A stretch of DNA of 64,000 bases, taken from Owenweeksia sp965229445 (lineage in GTDB: Bacteria > Bacteroidota > Bacteroidia > Flavobacteriales > Schleiferiaceae). The stretch lies in the NCBI GenBank assembly GCA_965229445.1, contig OZ245876.1, forward strand, positions 434,001 to 498,000. Reading direction: 5' to 3'. The notes below the pieces were generated by a model. The model was not told the origin of the DNA, did no database searches, and worked only from the letters and a program-made list of their open reading frames with translations. Made by a program: the position numbers and the translations under genes. Below, piece by piece: positions 59,497 to 64,000 of the stretch (positions are counted from its first letter, which is position 1; each line of letters starts with the position of its first letter).

Positions 59497-62124
59497 TTAA
59501 TTGACCTTATAGCATATTAAAGTACCATCACTACTACTGGTCACAATATTTATTCTCCCATCCAGATTTAACGACCCCATATCAAAACCGCCCTGCGCAA
59601 AAACAGGGAATCCATTGATCAACTCACCATCTCTGTCAAAGAGCCTGATCTCTTCGCCTCGTTCACTAAAGGCAGCTACATAGAACTTGCCCTTCAGTAT
59701 CATAGCTTTGGGAGCCTGGGTAATGTCCCCTTCAAATTCAGCCTGCCATGGATGCTCCTCATCTTTGATAATCAACTGATCGTCAGAACTAAATATATGA
59801 CGATCTTCAAAATACAGCATGTCATCAGCAGGGTAGTCCTGATCGAGATAAATCTTGTCCGTACTTCCACCTGGTTTAATGGAATACAACATGCCATCTC
59901 CGCCTACCGCCATCAACTCAGATTCAGCAAGTGTTTTGGCAGGAGCGATGTAAAAGTCATCTTTAAACTGAGGTAAACCGGTGATTTTCTTAAAGCGCTG
60001 TTCACCCCTTCTATTGAGCTGAAGAAGAGTTCCATTGGCGCATTGCGCCACAATGACGTCTTTGCCACCCACGGCAAAATGTTGAGGCATACTAACAATT
60101 TTACCAGGCGCTTCACCAAAGATCCATCCCTTAACTTTCTCACCTGCTACATTCATGTTGCTCAGGTATTTTCCCTGAGGTATCAGAATGCGGTATTTCC
60201 GATTGTTATCATAATCAAGCACGGCAATAGGCGCAGAACAGGAGGCTTTTAACTTGATCGGGAAATGCTCCACATCCCGACCCAGACGGTCTATCATATA
60301 TACCGTATTCTCCGTGTTGAACATCATTTGCAACCTCCGGTTTCGATAGGCATCTATTTGATGAATGTTACCCATGATCGGACCATCAAGCTGTCGGGAC
60401 CACAATATCCTTCCTTGTTTATCCAGAAGGTAGAGTTTGTGCTTTTCGTCCTGCACCGCGATATCATATTTACGTGAGTGGTGGTTCATCACAAATTGTG
60501 GCTCTCCTAATACTTTCGCTTCAAGAGCGGTGCTCCATATCCGGGAAACTTGCTCTTGCTCCTTCGGCGAGCTTTCCAAGTAAAGGTTGGCATAAGCAAC
60601 TTCGTCAGACACGTTAAACTGTAATGCCGCAAACCGGAAATCCTTAAGTTGACCACTGTATTCGTTAAACTCGGAAACCGATTTTTCTTCAATCAGTTGA
60701 CTTACTAAATTCATCACGGCTGGGTTGCCTACCACAATTTTAATATTGGATTGATTGGGGAGGTGGCCGTTGAATGATTTATAGGCATCGGATTGAGCCA
60801 GGGTTTTCTCATCGAGGATATCATTGATCATTCCTTTAAGAGCTGGCAGGCTATTTGAAAAAACCACAAAATTTTCAAATACAAAGAAATGGGGGAAGTG
60901 AAAATGCTCGTAGAGGTTGCCATACACTCTGGGGAGGGCATTCTCCGATTTTAATTTTTTTAGAATGATACCCCGGTAACCTTCAATGAATTCCGGATCT
61001 GCAAGATTATCCAATATGGCGTAGGTCAATTCGGGATCTCGGGTGGTCAAGTAGGCCACTCGAGTATGGGTATCCCCTTTACCGGGCAACAGTATCAAAC
61101 CAAATTCATCATCCACCCAATTTAAGAGCTGATCCTTGGCGTTGGGGCCTAACTTCTCTAACAGCTGTTGGTGTTTTCTCAATCGGCCATTTATTTCCAG
61201 GTAATTCTCATACCGGCGGTAATACTGTTCCGCATTCTCTATACTAAGTGAAAGCCAGGCACCAAATCCATCTGGTACTATGCCAGCACCCGAATTTTCA
61301 CCGGCGCTACACGCACTAAACACATTTAGATAGGATTCTTGAGTATGCGATAAAACACTGGTGCCGCTCATCTGCAAAGCCTTGCCCGATAATTGTAAAT
61401 CCAGTTCTAACCATTCCCCCAATTTTGGCACAAAGTCGAGCTTGGCACGAGGAAGCATTTCCTGAAGGATAGGAGGCGCCTCCTGGAAGTTGAAATAAAA
61501 GTTTGCCGGATCTTTTCGGTTTGCCGTTTTATAGAGCTTTTGAAAATCCGGATCCTCCTTAAGGTTGTATTCTGTATTTAGTTGGCGAATTGCTTCTTCT
61601 ACCAAGGCATTACTTTTACTGAATAACAGCAGATTGTGGTAGGCGGAGAGATAGTATTCGCTTCCACCGGAATCATCATAGAACCTGAATATTGTCGATC
61701 CTGAATATTCTCTTTTCTCGGATTGGAATTTATTTGACAAGCGAGGACCGAGAAACTTTTCAAAGCTTTGATCACCTTCCGTAATCAGCAAAAGATCAAA
61801 TTTATCAGCACCGCTCGTAGCCAAAGACAGAAGTAGAGGGCGCTCCTTCATAAAAGCATCAAACTGTTCACCGGCGAGTAAATCCTTTAACTCCACTACC
61901 GAGTGTTTTAACTTGGTGAGGGGCTGAATACTATCCAGTAAACTGTGAAACCTGGTATTTTCAAATTCCCGCAGTGCCCGTGAGTAATTGTTAATGTCAA
62001 TAATGAGACTGGCATTGCTCGGAACCGCTCTGTACGGATCTGTAGCACTGGGTTTGTCGTTCTCACAGCTCGTGAATAGAACGAGAGATATCAAAATAAA
62101 AATATAGGAAGGAATTGCCTTCAT
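59497..62124 (-). CDS. Large lipoprotein of unknown function, propeller-like C-terminus
   Basis: The product is 875 residues. Lipoprotein signal (YIFILISLVLFTSC, Cys at 20). The N-terminal half (about 30-520) has PSNASLIIDINNYSRALREF, as in DUF3352-like exported proteins where a short V/A-P-S-x-A motif opens repeated alpha/beta modules. From about 530 onwards, short repeats of the type LYLLDKQGRILWSRQLDGPI, IAVLDYDNNRKYRILIPQGK and GDGMLYSIKPGGS suggest a beta-propeller that reads like a PQQ or FG-GAP fold, closing with INIVTSSSDGTLICYK. No enzyme motif is seen. Own -7 element; the next genes rnhB and GT4 are separate. Confidence 0.75.
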   Translation of the reverse strand: MKAIPSYIFILISLVLFTSCENDKPSATDPYRAVPSNASLIIDINNYSRALREFENTRFHSLLDSIQPLTKLKHSVVELKDLLAGEQFDAFMKERPLLLSLATSGADKFDLLLITEGDQSFEKFLGPRLSNKFQSEKREYSGSTIFRFYDDSGGSEYYLSAYHNLLLFSKSNALVEEAIRQLNTEYNLKEDPDFQKLYKTANRKDPANFYFNFQEAPPILQEMLPRAKLDFVPKLGEWLELDLQLSGKALQMSGTSVLSHTQESYLNVFSACSAGENSGAGIVPDGFGAWLSLSIENAEQYYRRYENYLEINGRLRKHQQLLEKLGPNAKDQLLNWVDDEFGLILLPGKGDTHTRVAYLTTRDPELTYAILDNLADPEFIEGYRGIILKKLKSENALPRVYGNLYEHFHFPHFFVFENFVVFSNSLPALKGMINDILDEKTLAQSDAYKSFNGHLPNQSNIKIVVGNPAVMNLVSQLIEEKSVSEFNEYSGQLKDFRFAALQFNVSDEVAYANLYLESSPKEQEQVSRIWSTALEAKVLGEPQFVMNHHSRKYDIAVQDEKHKLYLLDKQGRILWSRQLDGPIMGNIHQIDAYRNRRLQMMFNTENTVYMIDRLGRDVEHFPIKLKASCSAPIAVLDYDNNRKYRILIPQGKYLSNMNVAGEKVKGWIFGEAPGKIVSMPQHFAVGGKDVIVAQCANGTLLQLNRRGEQRFKKITGLPQFKDDFYIAPAKTLAESELMAVGGDGMLYSIKPGGSTDKIYLDQDYPADDMLYFEDRHIFSSDDQLIIKDEEHPWQAEFEGDITQAPKAMILKGKFYVAAFSERGEEIRLFDRDGELINGFPVFAQGGFDMGSLNLDGRINIVTSSSDGTLICYKVN

Positions 62125-62145
62125 GAAGAGTAGGAAAGTTTGCTA

Positions 62146-62153
62146 CAAAATTA
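62146..62153 (-). promoter_or_regulatory. -7 element TAATTTTG of the large lipoprotein gene
   Basis: Exact -7 consensus on the minus strand, ending 21 nt before the ATG at 62124. No -33 TTG at normal spacing. Confidence 0.5.
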
Positions 62154-62212
62154 ATTGAATAGCAGGCCTGTGAACAGTTTATGCTAAGCTTTAGCCATTA
62201 TGTTGTTCACAA

Positions 62213-62836
62213 TCATTCGTGAATAGTATCTTCTTCACTGGATGCCTGAAAAGCTTTAGTGAAACTCAGGCGATGATGAGGGGTATGGCCATGTCTGTTT
62301 AGCGCGGCCAGGTGTGATGCCGTGCCATAACCCTTGTTGTTGATCCAGTCATACACCTCGTAGTCTTGGGCGAGCTTTAACATATACCTATCCCGGTAAG
62401 TTTTAGCCAGAATTGAGGCGGCAGCGATGGATTTGAATTTTGCATCACCTTTTATGATGCACCGATGATCAAGGTCATCATATACCTTAAATCTGTTGCC
62501 GTCTATTAAGAGCAATTCAGGCTTAATGGCCAGCCGGTCAATAGCGCGATGCATGGCCAATAAGGAGGCTTGGAGGATATTGAGCTGATCAATTTCACGC
62601 TGACTGGCCGAACCCACGCCAAAAGCCACGGCATGCTCTTCTATATGCATGCGAAGTTCGTCGCGTTTTGGTTCGGGGATTTTCTTGGAATCGTTGAGGA
62701 GTTTGTTTTGATAACCCTGAGGTAGGATTACTGCGGCTGCAAACACCGGTCCTGCCAAACATCCTCTACCTGCTTCATCACATCCTGCTTCAAGCTTGCC
62801 TTTCATGAGGTGATTGCGCAAATATTTTCTTTTCAT
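62213..62836 (-). CDS. rnhB: Ribonuclease HII
   Basis: The product is 207 residues. It nicks RNA-DNA hybrids and removes single ribonucleotides from DNA. The family motif AGCDEAGRGCLAGPVFAAAV at 17-36 supplies the first Asp/Glu pair (D20, E21); another metal ligand Asp lies in ELLLIDGNRF near 110, with KGDAKFKSIAAASILAKTYRD near 130-150 and the C-terminal GHTPHHRLSF. The gene overlaps the GT4 stop by 4 nt (ATGA) and is probably cotranscribed with it. An internal ATG at residue 11 gives an alternative start, but the longer N-terminus is family-like. Confidence 0.97.
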   Translation of the reverse strand: MKRKYLRNHLMKGKLEAGCDEAGRGCLAGPVFAAAVILPQGYQNKLLNDSKKIPEPKRDELRMHIEEHAVAFGVGSASQREIDQLNILQASLLAMHRAIDRLAIKPELLLIDGNRFKVYDDLDHRCIIKGDAKFKSIAAASILAKTYRDRYMLKLAQDYEVYDWINNKGYGTASHLAALNRHGHTPHHRLSFTKAFQASSEEDTIHE

Positions 62837-63954
62837 AACCCCATGGTGTTCTCAATACTGCGCCACATCATTTCAGCCGACCGATCCCAACTAAATTCGC
62901 TTGACCGCAATCTCCCTTTGTTGATCAAGTCCTCTTTGGTTTTAGGTTCTTCCACCCGACGCATGGCTTGGGCTATCTGACCTGGATTGTTAGGTTCACA
63001 TAACAGACCTGCATTACCGGCAACCTCAGGCATAGAAGTGGTGGTACTCGTAATTACCGGAACTCCCGCTTTAAATGCTTCGACTATGGGTATGCCAAAT
63101 CCCTCAAAATGAGACACAAAAAGTAGGGATTGACTGGAAGCGAGTACTCTATTTAGTCCTTCTCCCTCCAATCTGCCCGTAAAAATAATGCGGTCCCGGT
63201 AAGCATGGTGCTCGTAGGTAGATTCGATTTCATCATTGAGGAACATCTTTTCTCCAACAATCACAAAACTGGCTTCGCCACCAGAAAAACAGTACTGTTT
63301 AAATGCCTGGAGCATTCCCAAAATGTTCTTTCTGGGACTTAAAGCGCCAATAAATATAAAGTATGGTTTACCATCGGTAAGTTCCTTCCTCACCTGGTCT
63401 TGTTCTACCTGATCTATCGGCTTAAAAAAATCACCGCAGCCATTGTAGACCAGGTCTATTTTGTCTTTTTCGACTTGGTAAGTTTCTGAGATATCCGTTC
63501 TGGAGTATTCGCTTACCGTTGCAATGCGATTAGCTCTGTGTGCATATTTTGGAAAAAAGTGACGGTAATACCAGCCGGCGATTCTGGGTACGTGTTCGGG
63601 GTGATGCTCGAAATTAATGTCGTGAATAACTGCCAGGCTGGTTATGTTGCTGGCGAGAGAAACATAGCCATCCGGAGAAATGAATAAATCAGTGCCCAAC
63701 TTGTTCAATACCGCAGGAATACTGCGCTCAAACCACCAGTACCAAAGTAAAGGATGTCGTGAAGGAGGCCAAACCACTCTGGCATTTATGTTGTCAGAAA
63801 ATATGAATTGCTTGTCGAAGGGTCGATCAAATAAAAAGATCCACTCATGCTCCGGATGCTGTTCCGTGAGCCTCTTAAAGACTTCATAAGTAAACCAGCC
63901 GATGCCCTCTAATTTGTGAGGCAGCAGCAAGCGCGTATTTACAGCGATCTTCAC
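62833..63954 (-). CDS. Family 4 glycosyltransferase
   Basis: The product is 373 residues, GT-B fold. N-terminal MKIAVNTRLLLPHKLEGIGW opens the first Rossmann domain; the donor-binding half starts at about 195 (YFIFIGALSPRKNILGMLQA) and contains SLLFVSHFEGFGIPIVEAFK with the E-x(7)-E motif of GT4 enzymes. LAVIHDINFEHHPEHVP in the first half is typical of mannosyl/rhamnosyl transferases in surface glycan pathways. Substrates unknown. The start is GTG, 4 nt after an exact -7 element, so the message is probably leaderless. It overlaps rnhB by 4 nt. Confidence 0.92.
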   Translation of the reverse strand: MKIAVNTRLLLPHKLEGIGWFTYEVFKRLTEQHPEHEWIFLFDRPFDKQFIFSDNINARVVWPPSRHPLLWYWWFERSIPAVLNKLGTDLFISPDGYVSLASNITSLAVIHDINFEHHPEHVPRIAGWYYRHFFPKYAHRANRIATVSEYSRTDISETYQVEKDKIDLVYNGCGDFFKPIDQVEQDQVRKELTDGKPYFIFIGALSPRKNILGMLQAFKQYCFSGGEASFVIVGEKMFLNDEIESTYEHHAYRDRIIFTGRLEGEGLNRVLASSQSLLFVSHFEGFGIPIVEAFKAGVPVITSTTTSMPEVAGNAGLLCEPNNPGQIAQAMRRVEEPKTKEDLINKGRLRSSEFSWDRSAEMMWRSIENTMGL

Positions 63955-63958
63955 GCTT

Positions 63959-63966
63959 CAAAGATA
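63959..63966 (-). promoter_or_regulatory. -7 element TATCTTTG of the GT4-rnhB operon
   Basis: Exact -7 consensus on the minus strand; the GTG start begins 4 nt later. A -33 element, if any, would be within the last bases of the window; none was recognised at 17-23 nt. Confidence 0.5.
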
Positions 63967-64000
63967 GCGTCAATAAATATTTACCTTTGGCTGTCCAATT

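Noticed and set aside
1..64000. tRNA, rRNA, CRISPR arrays, insertion sequences, phage genes
   Set aside because: I looked in all intergenic gaps and saw no cloverleaf, spaced direct repeats, transposase or integrase; a covariance-model scan would be decisive.

Overview
The window is ordinary core chromosome of a member of the Bacteroidota, most likely a marine-type Flavobacteriales. The evidence is a full-length SprA (type IX secretion translocon), a secreted protein with a type IX C-terminal sorting domain, a partial Omp28-like protein, TamL/TamB, three TonB paralogues, a caa3-type oxidase assembly cluster, and mevalonate-pathway genes, which in this phylum are typical of Flavobacteriales. 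Promoters match the Bacteroidota pattern (TTG, about 19 bases, TAnnTTTG), and clear Shine-Dalgarno sequences are largely absent. I saw no rRNA, tRNA, CRISPR array, insertion sequence, prophage or obvious island. Genus-level placement is not possible by eye.

Layout, left half. A truncated Omp28-like secreted protein (minus, running off the left edge) is divergent from a small type IX cargo protein that ends in a strong terminator. Then comes ruvA-sprA-gcvH-vanZ-like-tonB-tonB, closed by another terminator, then cysQ. Next is ctaB (heme O synthase), two subunit III-type proteins, a subunit IV protein, SCO, DUF420 and a 74-residue CxxC membrane protein: a cytochrome oxidase biogenesis cluster. 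It is followed by tolC, an HlyD/MacA-type adaptor and tsaB. A long minus-strand run converges on tsaB. In transcription order it is flavin monooxygenase, DUF1684 lipid/secreted protein, a 49-residue microprotein, tamB, tamL, SDR, tandem-VOC protein, GT2 and tag. An RRM protein with its own promoter and terminator lies upstream, then a lipoprotein YyaL/DUF255 thioredoxin-like protein divergent from a PiT phosphate transporter.

Right half. An M20 dipeptidase and a small lipoprotein are followed by fabD, a lipoprotein, mvaD, mevalonate kinase and a UbiA prenyltransferase, which link acyl and isoprenoid lipid synthesis. Then come queD, a third tonB, the lemA-TPM-TPM cluster, merR and an M23 endopeptidase divergent from alaS. 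After alaS are a small beta-barrel protein, a lipoprotein, an OmpH/Skp-like protein, an AlbA_2 protein, hutU with a tiny DUF5522 partner, a D-cysteine desulfhydrase-like PLP enzyme, a glucosaminidase with LysM repeats, a large lipoprotein of unknown function, rnhB and a GT4 glycosyltransferase.

Envelope biogenesis dominates: secretion (SprA, Omp28, sorted cargo), barrel assembly (TamL/TamB, Skp-like), TonB energisation, peptidoglycan hydrolases, and lipid or glycan synthesis. I found no convincing new defence or mobile system. The most interesting items are two unreported-looking microproteins (18138-18362 and 32625-32774), three start codons placed exactly 4 nt after a -7 element (probable leaderless transcripts), a mevalonate/UbiA cluster coupled to fabD, a large propeller-like lipoprotein, and three convergent gene pairs whose stop codons share a 4-bp palindrome.
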